64,000 bases of DNA, taken from Phialophora verrucosa (Eukaryota > Ascomycota > Eurotiomycetes > Chaetothyriales > Herpotrichiellaceae). The notes under the pieces were generated by a model, which ran no database searches, was not told where the DNA came from, and saw only the letters and a list, made by a program, of their open reading frames with translations. The stretch spans positions 2,232,001-2,296,000 of the forward strand of contig MSED01000009.1 of the NCBI GenBank assembly GCA_002099365.1, given 5' to 3'. A program made the translations under genes and the position numbers. Shown here piece after piece: positions 31,917 through 42,454 of this stretch (the first letter of the stretch is position 1; each line of letters starts with the position of its first letter).

Positions 31917-33764
31917 ATGGAGTCGGAGTCGGAGCCGGTGCCCGTGCCGGCACCGGCAAGCTGCTTCGAGATTGACCAAGTTTATGCCCCTGAGGCTGTA
32001 GTTCCTTTGGTACGGGAGCTCCTCCAACGACTGTCGGATGGATTGCCTTCGGCCATAGACACGGAGAGAGGGCGCGAGGCCCTGAGGCAAGGCATTGTGC
32101 CGCCCTTGCTGGATTGTTTGTCAAATCTGCAGCATTTCAGATCGATGCCATCCATCTCCATTGACGAGCTTGCCACCCGAGAAAAGAGCTCGTCGCGTCG
32201 CGAAGAGGAGCTGAACCAGGACTTGGCGCGGGTTGAGGCCATCATCCGGGGCATCACGCTGCGTCTCGATTGGATGAAAGATCCTCACGACCCAAATACC
32301 TTCTTGGAGAACATGAGCTTCGAAGACGTTGGACGATTCGTGGAATGGCGTATCCTCCAGTTACGCGACTGCGTGAAGCATTATGCAGGCTTGAACTACA
32401 AGCTGTGGGAAGACACCCAGAATTTTGCGCAGGAGAACGGACGGCTAAAGGAAGAGGCGGCCGATAGCCTCAAGGGTAGGCTGAATGCCGAAGAGGAGCT
32501 TCGGCGCGAAAAGGCGAGATCTGCCGAAGAGGCCGACAGGCTCGAGGCTCAACTCAGGATTGTCCAACAAGAAATCAGTGACCTCATCAGCACTAACATG
32601 GAACTAAAGGCGAAAAACTCATCTCTAGTTCAAGAAGGTCGAACCTGGGCAGAGAAACAAAAAGCGCTTCGAGCAGAGCACGACAAGGTCATCGCGAACT
32701 TGGAAGCAGGGAATGGCAATTTGAAGGACCATTTACGACAAGACATTAAAAAGGCGGAATCCATTCAGCAGGAGTTGCAGAGGAAGGAGGACGAATGCAA
32801 GAACATCCGCGCGATGCTTGTAGAGTTACAAGCACATTATGGATGTGAAAGAGCCGCCCACCACGACGCGCGTGCCAAACTAAAGGAATGGCAGGAACAC
32901 TCCCGGGGATCGAAAACCGATCACCATCTTGTGGAAGACTTGAAGCTTCAGATCCAGCGTTTACAATCAAGTCTCCACGATGAGAAGTTGTTACGCCAAA
33001 GTGAAAGAGACGAGTACGAGACCGCACTGAAAGCACAATCGGCAATGCATGCTAGGGAAATAAGCACGCTTAAAGTTGATTTGGACCATTCAAGGCGCCT
33101 GTACGAAGACGTCGTGGAGCAGCACAAGAAGGAGATCTGCACAAAGGATGCCGACATTCAATCACGGATGAGCGCAACGCAGGAAGAGGCGGAAGCAGCA
33201 TTGAATGAGCAGCGCGAGCGATACGAAGAGCAGATGCGCAAACAAGATTCCGAGCATGAGCTGGAAATGGCTGATGCGCTGGGCAAGGTGAAAGAAGCGC
33301 AGGACAGGGCGGATCGAGCGCAGAAGATGGCGTCTTATTTGCGGATTGAACTTGAAGAGCTGCAGGAGAAATCTGACGCGTACCCGCAACTCATCCAAGA
33401 GACCTTTTACAAGGTCTTCACTCCCAGAACCAAGGAGAGTCTGGCCTGGGAAGAGTCGACCTCTTTTGAAGAGGGACTATCAAATCCGTCAAGGAAGCGA
33501 GGATATGCGGATATCGAGTCCGTGACTACACCGACCCCGTCCAACGCGAAGAGGCCCCGCTTACAAGACGACACACGCCTACCCGTCACTGCGTCCGAAG
33601 CTAGCGACGATCTGAATTCCCAGCGGTTCCAGACCCCCGGAGCTGGTGTCGAGAGAGGCGCCGCAGTCACGCCCCAGAGTCACGGACCGTCTCGATCAAG
33701 GCCACTAAGAACTCCGCCTTCTGAGGTCCCGCTTTCGGGGTCCCAGCGGTACCGTCCTTGGTGA
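31917..33764 (+). CDS. Long coiled-coil protein of unknown function
   Basis: A single exon encodes 615 aa. The N-terminus has an acidic/Pro repeat (SESEPVPVPAPA), followed by a helical region with LLQRLSDGLPSAIDTERGREALRQGIVPPLLDCL. From about residue 75 to 500 the protein is almost all charged heptad sequence rich in Glu, Lys, Arg, Gln and Ala (for example REEELNQDLARVE and RLEAQLRIVQQE), so a long coiled coil is expected. The C-terminal ~110 residues are disordered, with possible nuclear localisation patches (RKRGYADIES, NAKRPRL) and many SP/TP sites. The likeness to any named family is not enough for a name. It could be a cytoskeletal or nuclear scaffold. Confidence 0.75.
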   Translation: MESESEPVPVPAPASCFEIDQVYAPEAVVPLVRELLQRLSDGLPSAIDTERGREALRQGIVPPLLDCLSNLQHFRSMPSISIDELATREKSSSRREEELNQDLARVEAIIRGITLRLDWMKDPHDPNTFLENMSFEDVGRFVEWRILQLRDCVKHYAGLNYKLWEDTQNFAQENGRLKEEAADSLKGRLNAEEELRREKARSAEEADRLEAQLRIVQQEISDLISTNMELKAKNSSLVQEGRTWAEKQKALRAEHDKVIANLEAGNGNLKDHLRQDIKKAESIQQELQRKEDECKNIRAMLVELQAHYGCERAAHHDARAKLKEWQEHSRGSKTDHHLVEDLKLQIQRLQSSLHDEKLLRQSERDEYETALKAQSAMHAREISTLKVDLDHSRRLYEDVVEQHKKEICTKDADIQSRMSATQEEAEAALNEQRERYEEQMRKQDSEHELEMADALGKVKEAQDRADRAQKMASYLRIELEELQEKSDAYPQLIQETFYKVFTPRTKESLAWEESTSFEEGLSNPSRKRGYADIESVTTPTPSNAKRPRLQDDTRLPVTASEASDDLNSQRFQTPGAGVERGAAVTPQSHGPSRSRPLRTPPSEVPLSGSQRYRPW

Positions 33765-35254
33765 TACCGTGTTCACCGCTAGGTGAAAAGCCCCTGTGGG
33801 AGTAAAAGATCGACGGAGATATTGGCCGAACGGGAGAAGAAGCAAGTGCCAACCTAAGGCAATTCCCGGTGGACGCACTGAGAAGCACATTCACAACCAC
33901 GGGGCTAATGGGATGGCCGAGTTGTGTGGGATCCATCCGCTTTTCAACACAGAATCGAAAACGGCGTGCTGGGCTTTTTGCTGGAACTTGAGAAAAGTTG
34001 TTGGAACTTCGAACCCCAGGAATCATGTTTAGAATCGGAATGGGGAATAGGATTGGATGACTTGGCTGGTAATGGATTTACGCCCTACTAACGAATTTCG
34101 GGATCACAAAAGTCAGCGTTTGTTTTGAATCTCGGTTTCGGGACGAGAGAAACGATCCCGATCGAGATCGAGCGGTCTGTTTGTCTTTGGAGAATGCTTG
34201 CCCGGTGCTTGTTCGGCCGGTTTGTCTCTCGGAAGACAAACACGCTACGGCTATGGGATGGGGTGGTCTTTGATGCGATACAAGTCACGCTATGTTATTG
34301 TCATGTCGTCTCATGTCATGATATGCCATGTAACGCTGCGAGGTCGGCAAACAGTGAAATGCCGCCTCGATCGTTATAATATAATTATGTCAAAATTCAG
34401 ATCTCCAGAGCCCAAGTCTCCGTTTTCCAAATGGGACACGATCCCTGGCTACATACGCCGCACCGAGTCATAGGAACCTGACCAAAACCAGGCTTTGCCC
34501 GCGTGCGTGGTACCGTGTGTGGTCCGCTTGCACAGCGCCCCGCATAATAAGAGAGAGACCTGGGGTAAGGAAATGAGGTTGGTTCGCTACACGGTCCAAA
34601 ACATCACTTTACTTCTGCACACGTACGAAAGACCAAATCAATGGTCCGAGCTGCGGCGGAAGAACTGGGCACAGACGATCTGGTTTACTGTAATGTCAGG
34701 ACGAGCCTACAGGAGAATATTGTGTATATATGCAATTGAATTCGTAAACAGAGTCGTGAATGTCATGAGGGTCATTACAACATTTGGTTCCTTCATGGCG
34801 GGACGTGGTCCTCTGAAAAGGTAGACAGCGTTGTCACAAGAGATCCTCCCCGTCGTGTTGGAGCCCGGGGTCGCGAGTTGTTGGCCAACAAATTGCCTCT
34901 GCCTTGGGCTTCGCGTGCGGACCAGAAATCGGGATGGATGGAACATGTTCTGGACTGATCTAGATAGTTGCTGGCATGACGGAAATGAAATCGTGTAGAT
35001 GTGGCTTCGATCGTCTTCCTGGGATGTAGCAATTGAACCGATTCTGATATGTAAGCCCCAGTTGATATCTGCGGGGTGGATGCCGCCATCGGTCCTTGAT
35101 TTGCAAGCCATCAGACGTCGTACACATAAAAAGCTCCCTTCTTGCCAGAGTCTAGTTGTAGCCATGGGCGAGGAATCTCGCTCGGTTCGCTCATGCCTTT
35201 TGAATGGAACTGCCTCACCAGGAACACCTAGTTCCCACGCTTGCATCCTACGTG
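33765..35254. other. 1.5-kb gap between convergent genes
   Basis: This lies between the 3' ends of the coiled-coil and HET genes. A 275-aa minus frame (34707-35534) overlaps the HET gene end and has no family features, so I do not call it. Confidence 0.5.
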
Positions 35255-37156
35255 TCAAACCGCCATGAGAATGTCGTCGATTCCTCTCAAGAGAAGTTCG
35301 CCCGTAGTTTGCACAATCTTTGTCTCCTCGCCTTTGCCGCCAGCACTCCAAGGCCTGACGTTGATGGTCCAGACATTCATGCCCGGCTGCAGCGAGCTTG
35401 GTTGCCCTTGGGGTGGATGGTTTGTTGGTACGTGCTCCAGTTTGACAGATATATGTAAATGTAAGAATTGGATCTTTCGGTCCAGTCCCAGGTCCCGATG
35501 CCCCCTGATCACACAGTAATCTCGCATCCGCCATAGCTCTGCGATTTCTCTATCCTCGTCGCACGGTGCGAGTTGAGTGATCCAGTCGCTTCTGAAGAGA
35601 AGAGCATGCTTTGCAGGTTGTTCATCGGCATCATAGTATGAGTCTTCGTTCGCAGCGAGATGAGCTGGGTTACCACCCCACAAAGACTTTCGTCGGCCGA
35701 AGATACACACGGGGCAGAAATTCTTGTCGAAGCCGAATTTCATCCAGCACACGCGTTCGCCCCTCTTGTCCTTTTTCGAGTATGGGATGTAAAAGATGGC
35801 TGCAGTCCCTCTGATGGGGTCCATTCCGTCGCTCCGCCCACGGGGCATGCCGAAATAGAGCGGCCGGGGAGGTAGGCCAGAAAGCCCATTCGGATGGGAC
35901 AACATGGCGGCGCGCATTTCCTCCTTGCTATAGCGGGTAATGACACGTAAGCTGTCACGGAAGTGGAAGGCTGTCTGGTAGAGTTCGTCGATGCTATATC
36001 CCGGGACGGTGAATTCATGTAGGCGAAACCCATACCATCTGCGAAGGGGCACGTCAATTATAGTTGGGCGAACGTGGATATGTCGCACGCGGTGCTGCGG
36101 ATCCTGCAGAACCGTTTGCAGCGGAACACACATGACAGTGGTGCCGTTGAATGAGACGCGAGCGAACTGCTCTGCGTCTTGCGACGACGACAAGCGTTCC
36201 AGGAAGACACCGAGTCTGAGATCCGGAGAGGTCCTAAGAGTGCAATGCAGGACGCAGAGATAAGTCTCCATCGTCCAGGGCACTGTCAAGAGGGAGATGG
36301 AGAGCCCAACATTGGTCAGCTCAAATCTGCCGGTGTTTGGTAGGCCCTGGGAGGAGCGGAGGACGTTCTGGCATGTGACGAATTGCGCGGGAGACGTCGC
36401 CAGCAAGCCGCTGTGGCCACCGAAATATCCTTCTAAGCCGCGATCCCAGGCGAATATGGACTGGTCGTCGGAAAGTCTGAGGATTTCCTGCTGCAGCCTT
36501 GCAAAGGATTTCTCGCCCTCTCCGTAGAGCATGGGCATGCTGACGTCGAAGATCCCCAGGAGACTGTACGCTCTGTCCTCGACCCGTGTTGTCTGCCGCC
36601 TTGACGCCCATGACATTCTCTGTGCAACAGAGCAGCTCGAAGGTTTGCTATGTCCAACAAGGACCTCGATTGGGATGCCAGTGTGCTTGGACAGATCGTG
36701 CGCAAGGTCGCCCTTGGTGCCTAGAAAGACCCAATTCCTATCGTGGAAACTAACATTCTTGGGGGCAATCAGCTCTTGCAGTGTCCAGCCGCGAGTCAGC
36801 CACACGCTATCTTTGATCGCATTCTTCCGCGATTCGATGTCCGTAAGGTAGGCAAAGCAGATCTCAGCCTCCTGGTACCATCTGTACATTGAATTGATAG
36901 CTTCCGTGAGTTCAGATGAGCTGGTCTTGTCGATGCAACAGGTATCCACCCATAAGTATGAGAAACCTTTCATCCGGGCGTGCCAGCACGCCGACTGAAT
37001 CTTTGCGAAGCCTCTCTTGCCAAAGGTCTTTGGTTGACTCATGTCCTGGAAGGAGACCTCTTCGGCATCCCATCGGTGCGACAGGATAGCATATCTGGGC
37101 ACATGGCCGCTGCTGAACTCCGTCAGCTGTAGGGTCTTGACATCGATCAAGCGCAT
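35255..37156 (-). CDS. HET-domain protein (heterokaryon incompatibility type)
   Basis: A single exon encodes 633 aa. The HET domain occupies about residues 20-160, with its three conserved blocks: YAILSHRWDAEEVSFQDM, ACWHARMKGFSYLWVDTCCIDK...AINSMYRWYQEAEICFAYL, and VWLTRGWTLQELIAPKNVSFHD. MSWASRRQTTRVEDRAYSLLGIFDVSMPMLYGEGEKSFARLQQEIL follows, typical of the HET-E/HET-D group. No NACHT or WD40 part follows. Instead about 400 residues without a recognised fold form the C-terminus. HET proteins take part in self/non-self recognition after hyphal fusion and related cell-death responses. This one has no visible partner gene beside it. Family is certain, role inferred. Confidence 0.93.
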   Translation of the reverse strand: MRLIDVKTLQLTEFSSGHVPRYAILSHRWDAEEVSFQDMSQPKTFGKRGFAKIQSACWHARMKGFSYLWVDTCCIDKTSSSELTEAINSMYRWYQEAEICFAYLTDIESRKNAIKDSVWLTRGWTLQELIAPKNVSFHDRNWVFLGTKGDLAHDLSKHTGIPIEVLVGHSKPSSCSVAQRMSWASRRQTTRVEDRAYSLLGIFDVSMPMLYGEGEKSFARLQQEILRLSDDQSIFAWDRGLEGYFGGHSGLLATSPAQFVTCQNVLRSSQGLPNTGRFELTNVGLSISLLTVPWTMETYLCVLHCTLRTSPDLRLGVFLERLSSSQDAEQFARVSFNGTTVMCVPLQTVLQDPQHRVRHIHVRPTIIDVPLRRWYGFRLHEFTVPGYSIDELYQTAFHFRDSLRVITRYSKEEMRAAMLSHPNGLSGLPPRPLYFGMPRGRSDGMDPIRGTAAIFYIPYSKKDKRGERVCWMKFGFDKNFCPVCIFGRRKSLWGGNPAHLAANEDSYYDADEQPAKHALLFRSDWITQLAPCDEDREIAELWRMRDYCVIRGHRDLGLDRKIQFLHLHISVKLEHVPTNHPPQGQPSSLQPGMNVWTINVRPWSAGGKGEETKIVQTTGELLLRGIDDILMAV

Positions 37157-37548
37157 GGCGACGACTGCGATCTAAGTGTGGCGTGAGCATGTCGATTTTG
37201 TGATAATCTGAGGCGACAACGACGACGACCAGCTATTTGCGGCCAATTCATTCGCACTCGCCTCGCTAGCACCTTGTCACACCATACTTCATATGGCCAG
37301 CATTACTATCGGCAATGATCCCAACTTCACACTTGTAGAGAAGAAAAACAGACAGTGTGAAGGCATCGGAGCGACTCGCGCGTGTGATTGGCTGAAACCA
37401 CGAGGGGCTGCGGAGGAGCAAGCGGGCCGGAGCGATTTATTTTTGCCTCTTCGTGCATCTTCCTCTCACTTTCGACTTCATCTGGTGCTCACGCCGACAT
37501 CACTTGCTTTGCAGTCGGTCACCGTGCACCGAACCAAGCCTCGTCGAA
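37157..37548. other. Divergent promoter region
   Basis: This is the upstream region of the HET gene (left) and the C2H2 gene (right). No gene is seen. Confidence 0.5.
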
Positions 37549-38119
37549 ATGCCTCCGGTAAGTTGCGCTCGAGATGTGATGCTTTGTGCAGTGCGGTCCC
37601 AGTCTTCTCTCTGGCGTTATTGACTAGTCGCCTCCCCTTCAGCGAGGATTCACCCTTCCTCCTGCGAACACTCAGTCCGCGAAGCAAGCGCGTAGCGCCT
37701 TCTTCTGTTCGCTATGCCAGAAAGGCTACAGTCGCATGAACGAGTTCGAAGCTCATGAGTCGTCTTACGATCACCAACACAAGAAGAGATTGAAGGAGAT
37801 GAAGGAGATGCAACGACAGGTCCAACCGAAGAAGGAAGAGAAGGGCCCCTTGATGCAGATAAAACTCGGTGCCTCTACCAAGAGTGCCGCAGCCGGCGGC
37901 GGAGGGTTCAAAAAGGGAGGATTCAAGAATGCATTCGCGCCGGCCGATGACGAGCCCAAAGTCGATATTAGGAAAGAGGAGGACGTCGATACAATGGGCA
38001 AAAGCCCCAGTGCGGTTCCCGACGACAGCGACGTGACAGATGACGAGGACTACTACGATCCGCGCCGACCAACAGGTTGCATGCCTGGCTGCAAGGGTCG
38101 TGCTGTAGAGAGCAGCTGA
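37549..38119 (+). CDS. Small C2H2 zinc-finger protein (GPATCH8-like finger)
   Basis: Two exons, 37549-37557 and 37676-38119, give 150 aa. The first exon has only three codons (Met-Pro-Pro), then a 118-nt intron. The second exon opens SAKQARSAFFCSLCQKGYSRMNEFEAHESSYDHQHKKRLKEMKEMQ, a single C2H2 finger of the kind found in GPATCH8-like and related splicing-associated proteins (C-X2-C-X12-H-X5-H). A Gly/Lys-rich stretch (GGGGFKKGGFKNAF) and an acidic tail follow. Starting at the Met at 37736 would delete the finger, so the tiny exon is preferred. A nuclear RNA-related role is likely but not shown. Confidence 0.78.
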
Positions 38120-38422
38120 CCCGGGAAATTACTGTCGCAGTTAGAGAATAGATGTAATGCACCACGGTATCACGCACAATTACGATATCATAGAAGAGCA
38201 AGACCTGTAACACGTAAGGCACATTGCAATCATCACAGCTGAGCTTTGTCAGGCAGGGACCGACTGCTATTAAAACAGGCCAAGACTTCGATCTTGGCGT
38301 TTGGAAAGCTCCTCGATTCATCGACTGCGAGAATTTTCCCCTTGAATATGACGCCAGCACGTGGTTCTCTCTCAGGGCCAACATCACTATAGGCGTTGGA
38401 GAGCAGGGACGCTGGGTAGGTG
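38120..38422. other. Intergenic, upstream of TRM1
   Basis: This 303-bp stretch between two rightward genes likely holds the TRM1 promoter. No other feature is seen. Confidence 0.5.
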
Positions 38423-40861
38423 ATGAGGATTTTGCGTTGTTCTGGAGTCTTACGAGTGGAACTCGTCTGCTTCCGCTTGGAAAACTTGGTGATTGGCGGA
38501 CTGCGAAGTTCTCCAGCATCTCAACCAAGAACGTTCGCAACTTCGTCTCGCCGCAAGATGGCGCCCCCTTCACCGCCGGAGACTACAATAATAGATGGCA
38601 AGAAATACAGAGTGGTCCGCGAGGGCCTTGCCTCAGTGCTTGCTCCGTATGCTGAAGAAGCCCCAGTATCTGCGAAGCGTAACAAGAACAATGATGACGG
38701 CAAACAAACTCGTCTGTCAACCAACCAAAGCAAGAACAACGACGAGGGGCATCAGGCAGTGTTCTACAACCCCATCCAGCAATTTAATCGAGACCTGACC
38801 GTACTTGCAATCACAGTTTACGGCGAAGGCGCCCGGCTAGAAACACAGTCCAAGTTCAAGCGGAAAGCTCAGCACAACAAAAACAAGAAGGACGAGCGGC
38901 GACAGAAGAACGTGGCCGCCACTCAGGGGTCCGAGCAACCTAGTTCACGGAAGCGCAAGGTAGACGATCTAGACGGCCCACTCGAAGTCAATACCGTCCC
39001 AGAAGGGGCGAAGAAGCTGAAGGCAAACGAGGATGAACCAGATGACGAAGAAGAATTGGCTGTTGCCGAGCTGATTGCCCATCCCAGCGGGGGGCAGCAC
39101 GACCAGCCGCACGACCAAGGCGAACATTCAAAGCACAATGGACATCCGCAGGCCGCCGAAGATGGCGTCCAGCCGGCAGCAGCAAAAACGCCGCAAGTAT
39201 CCTTTTCGATCCTTGATGCCTTATCCGCCACTGGTCTGAGGGCCTTGCGATACGCCAAAGAAATACCATTCGCCACGAACATCATCGCAAATGACCTCTC
39301 CCAAGCGTCGGTTGAGAGTATTGAGCTGAACATCAAACACAACCAGGTGGAAGATAAGGTCCAGTCGAACCTCGGTGATGCTCGAGCTTTCATGTACAGC
39401 AAGGTCGGAAATGAACATTCAAGACCTGCCAAAGGGTATGTTCACCGATTTGATGTCATCGATATCGACCCCTATGGTACGGCGGCTCCGTTCTTCGATT
39501 GCAGTCTTCAGGCGCTTCGGGATGGCGGAATGCTCTGTGTCACTTGTACCGATGCAGGAGTATTTGCCTCTAATGGATATCCCGAAAAGACCTTCGCGTT
39601 ATATGGTGGCATGCCCATCAAAGGGGCACATTCTCACGAGGGCGGCTTGAGGTTGATACTCAACGGAGTAGCCATGTCAGCTGCGAAATATGGGCTTGCG
39701 ATAGAGCCACTGCTGTCACTCTCCATCGACTACTACGCTCGCCTGTTCATTCGCGTATATCGAAAACAACAAGATGTCAAGCTGCTCGCAGGTACAACCA
39801 TGACCGTCTACAACTGTGGGCACGGCTGCGGGGCATGGGTCACGCAACCATTGCTCCGAAATCAGCCGCAGACATCCAAGAATGGAGACACGTTCTACAA
39901 ATTCTCGGCCGCACAACTGGCTGCGAGAAGTCAGAACTGTGAGCACTGTGACTCAAGGATGCACCTGTGCGGGCCGATGTGGGCAGGACCTCTACATAAC
40001 CCATACTTTGTACAGAAGATGCTTGAGAAGCTTCCATCCTTGGACAAGGAAGTCTATGGTACGATCGATAGGCTTGAAGGAATGCTCACGCTGGCTCTCG
40101 AGGAGGATCTCAGGCTTGAGGTTTCGTCGAATGGAAACGCGGGTCCTGAGGGAGCAAGGGTTGAATCAGTCACCGACCCGCGGATCATACCACGACTAGC
40201 GACAAACAAGCCAGACCCAGCGCCCTTCTTCTTCATGCCTACATACTTGTCGAAGATCATTCATTGCGCTACACCTTCTGAGTCTGCAGTGCGCGGTGCA
40301 CTCCTCGGCCTGGGTTACAGGGTGTCTCGGTCACACTGCAAAGCCGGAAGCATCAAGACCAACGCACCTTGGGCAGTGCTGTGGGAAGTCATACGCGAAT
40401 TCATGCGGACCAAGCAACCAATCAGGGAAGGAGCTGTGAAGCGAGGTACGCCTGGTTGGAATATTCTGGCAAGATTGAGAGGAACAGAAAGAGCACTTGT
40501 GTCAGACCTAAAGGATACCACGAAGGCTCAGCTTGCCAAGTGCGATAGCAAGGAAGACCTAAAAGTCGTGCTGCAGGGAATTCTGTACAGGCTCGAGAAT
40601 GACGGGCACATCGTCGACAAGGAAATCAGGCCATCATCTGAACCAAAAGACGCCGATGACAAGACGAGAAGTCCTACTCGGGGAGAAATCAACAAGGACC
40701 GGTCACGATCAAGAAGTCCCTCCGCGCCGGCACCAAGCAATCTGAATATCATCTTTGACGAAAAGCTAGGCAGTGAAAAGGCTCGAGGCAAATTGGTGAG
40801 GTATCAGGTGAATCCGAGACAGAATTGGGGCCCGATGAACCGGGCGGGCAGTACTTCATGA
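38423..40861 (+). CDS. TRM1: tRNA (guanine26-N2)-dimethyltransferase
   Basis: A single exon encodes 812 aa from the ATG at 38423. The enzyme puts two methyl groups on G26 of tRNAs using S-adenosylmethionine. VFYNPIQQFNRDLTVLAI is the family opening. FSILDALSATGLRALRYAKEI and the signature DVIDIDPYGTAAPFFDCSLQALRDGGMLCVTCTDAGVFASNGYPEKTF give the methyltransferase domain. CGHGCGAW and CEHCDSRM form the zinc-binding part. A charged insert with SRKRKVDDL separates the first blocks and may be a nuclear signal. The first ~45 residues (RILRCSGVLRVELVCFRLENLVIGGLRSS...RTFATSSRRK) look like a mitochondrial presequence. A second Met at 38558 (MAPPSPP) would give a 767-aa nuclear form. This dual-start arrangement is known for yeast Trm1. 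Confidence 0.96.
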   Translation: MRILRCSGVLRVELVCFRLENLVIGGLRSSPASQPRTFATSSRRKMAPPSPPETTIIDGKKYRVVREGLASVLAPYAEEAPVSAKRNKNNDDGKQTRLSTNQSKNNDEGHQAVFYNPIQQFNRDLTVLAITVYGEGARLETQSKFKRKAQHNKNKKDERRQKNVAATQGSEQPSSRKRKVDDLDGPLEVNTVPEGAKKLKANEDEPDDEEELAVAELIAHPSGGQHDQPHDQGEHSKHNGHPQAAEDGVQPAAAKTPQVSFSILDALSATGLRALRYAKEIPFATNIIANDLSQASVESIELNIKHNQVEDKVQSNLGDARAFMYSKVGNEHSRPAKGYVHRFDVIDIDPYGTAAPFFDCSLQALRDGGMLCVTCTDAGVFASNGYPEKTFALYGGMPIKGAHSHEGGLRLILNGVAMSAAKYGLAIEPLLSLSIDYYARLFIRVYRKQQDVKLLAGTTMTVYNCGHGCGAWVTQPLLRNQPQTSKNGDTFYKFSAAQLAARSQNCEHCDSRMHLCGPMWAGPLHNPYFVQKMLEKLPSLDKEVYGTIDRLEGMLTLALEEDLRLEVSSNGNAGPEGARVESVTDPRIIPRLATNKPDPAPFFFMPTYLSKIIHCATPSESAVRGALLGLGYRVSRSHCKAGSIKTNAPWAVLWEVIREFMRTKQPIREGAVKRGTPGWNILARLRGTERALVSDLKDTTKAQLAKCDSKEDLKVVLQGILYRLENDGHIVDKEIRPSSEPKDADDKTRSPTRGEINKDRSRSRSPSAPAPSNLNIIFDEKLGSEKARGKLVRYQVNPRQNWGPMNRAGSTS

Positions 40862-42454
40862 GCCGCCGTTCAAGTATGTAGTCCCGTCGCCACACCAGGG
40901 TTACCACTGCATGCTATCATGTTTCAATACTCAGACGTCTCTGCTCGACGAGTCCTCCCCGGTCTGTCACTCGTTTGCCGGTTGCCTCTCCTATATCATC
41001 TTCTCCGCCTCAATCTCGGCAGATTTGTTGCTGACACCCTTTGTCAAGTTCCGGATCACGATGCATCTTCGGCCAGAAGCGCTCCCCGCCCAACCTGTTT
41101 ACAAACCGGTCCAAAGCCTTTCAAAGACAGCGAGTTGCAACCATGGCCGTATGCAGTCAAGGCATCCGAATTCTATCCGAAAGGCTATCGAACATAACCC
41201 TGGCTAAATCCGCTGAAATTGATACTCCAATTCGAGCACAGTTGCTTTCGTAACAAACTTCCTATCCCCTTGTGCCAACATGGCAGTGAAGGCAGATTTT
41301 CGGCCACATCACAGGGTATACTAGCTTGCGGTTCATGTCCTGGACATCGAACAACTCGTTTCCTTCACCACATGCTCTCCGAAATGGGGAAGCGGGCTGA
41401 GGATGAGTACTTCCCATAATGCTCTGGCTGTCACTCTCGGACTGCTATGGACCTGGTGGAATTCTACGAGAGGATGGACGGTCTCCAGAGACAGGAAGCG
41501 AGCATTACAGATAGTTCGTCGGAGGTCAATGCCCACAAGACCGGGCCCAGCGATCGACTCAAGAGATTCGAGGTACCCGTTTGCGAGTTAGCACCCTTTG
41601 GACACGATGCACGTGGAGCGTCGCTATGAGAGTTGTTTGGAGGATCGCTGGGCGAATCCCTGGAACCGGGAAGCCTCTGCAGCCGCAAAAAGAGATTCTC
41701 GAAACGACTTCCAAACTAGTCGTTCGAGGTGACTGGGCGCGCGTTGGAGCCATCATTGTGGAATCGAAATGGCACCAATTCCTCTCTTGACCCGAAACAC
41801 AATGGTCCTTCTCGACGTTTTGGCATCCAGACACCCCAGCCTGGCTGTTGTCCTAACTCGACAAACATTGTGTTGGCACTCGGAGTACTCCCACGCCTAA
41901 AGCTGCCTCACTTCATAAGGGGTTTTGGTTCTTTTAGGCTGCTGGAATCCAATTGCTTTCCTAACGAGATCACTGACTTGATCGTTCTCGGAAGGCCTCC
42001 ACTGACAACTACTGGCCCGAGTCGGAGCTTGACCTGTTGCCGCGTGTGACCCTTCCATGCCGAACACTTGTCCAATTTGACACGGGCCATTGATGCTACC
42101 GTGCTCCGGAGGCAAGACTATCTCCCCCTGAGAGAACGTCAGCTGGCACACCACTAGGAGGGGAGATGGAAGAGTGAAACAACGTGCAAAGCGAGAACCC
42201 TAGCCCCAACCGTTGCTTGACGGCTGTACAGTCTTGTATCCGACTCGCATCGGATCCGTTGATTCACAACTGAGGCCCAGCTGAGTTTTATCACTTCTTC
42301 AGTGGAATGTCACGCGAGCTCCGGATAATCTCTGCGCAGCCTCTCGCACATCGTCCTCTTGTCCTCATTATCAGCCCCGACCCATTGTTCCTGAGAATTC
42401 GCTCTACAGCATCTCCTCAGACAGCCATCTCGCCGTCCTTGACTGGAAGGAAGG
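40862..42454. other. 1.6-kb gap without a supportable gene
   Basis: Only short overlapping frames are present, none with a recognised motif or a clean splice pattern. I saw no repeats. Confidence 0.45.

Noticed and set aside
34707..35534. 275-aa minus-strand frame after the HET gene
   Set aside because: It overlaps the HET coding end in another frame, has no domain, and its composition is not protein-like.
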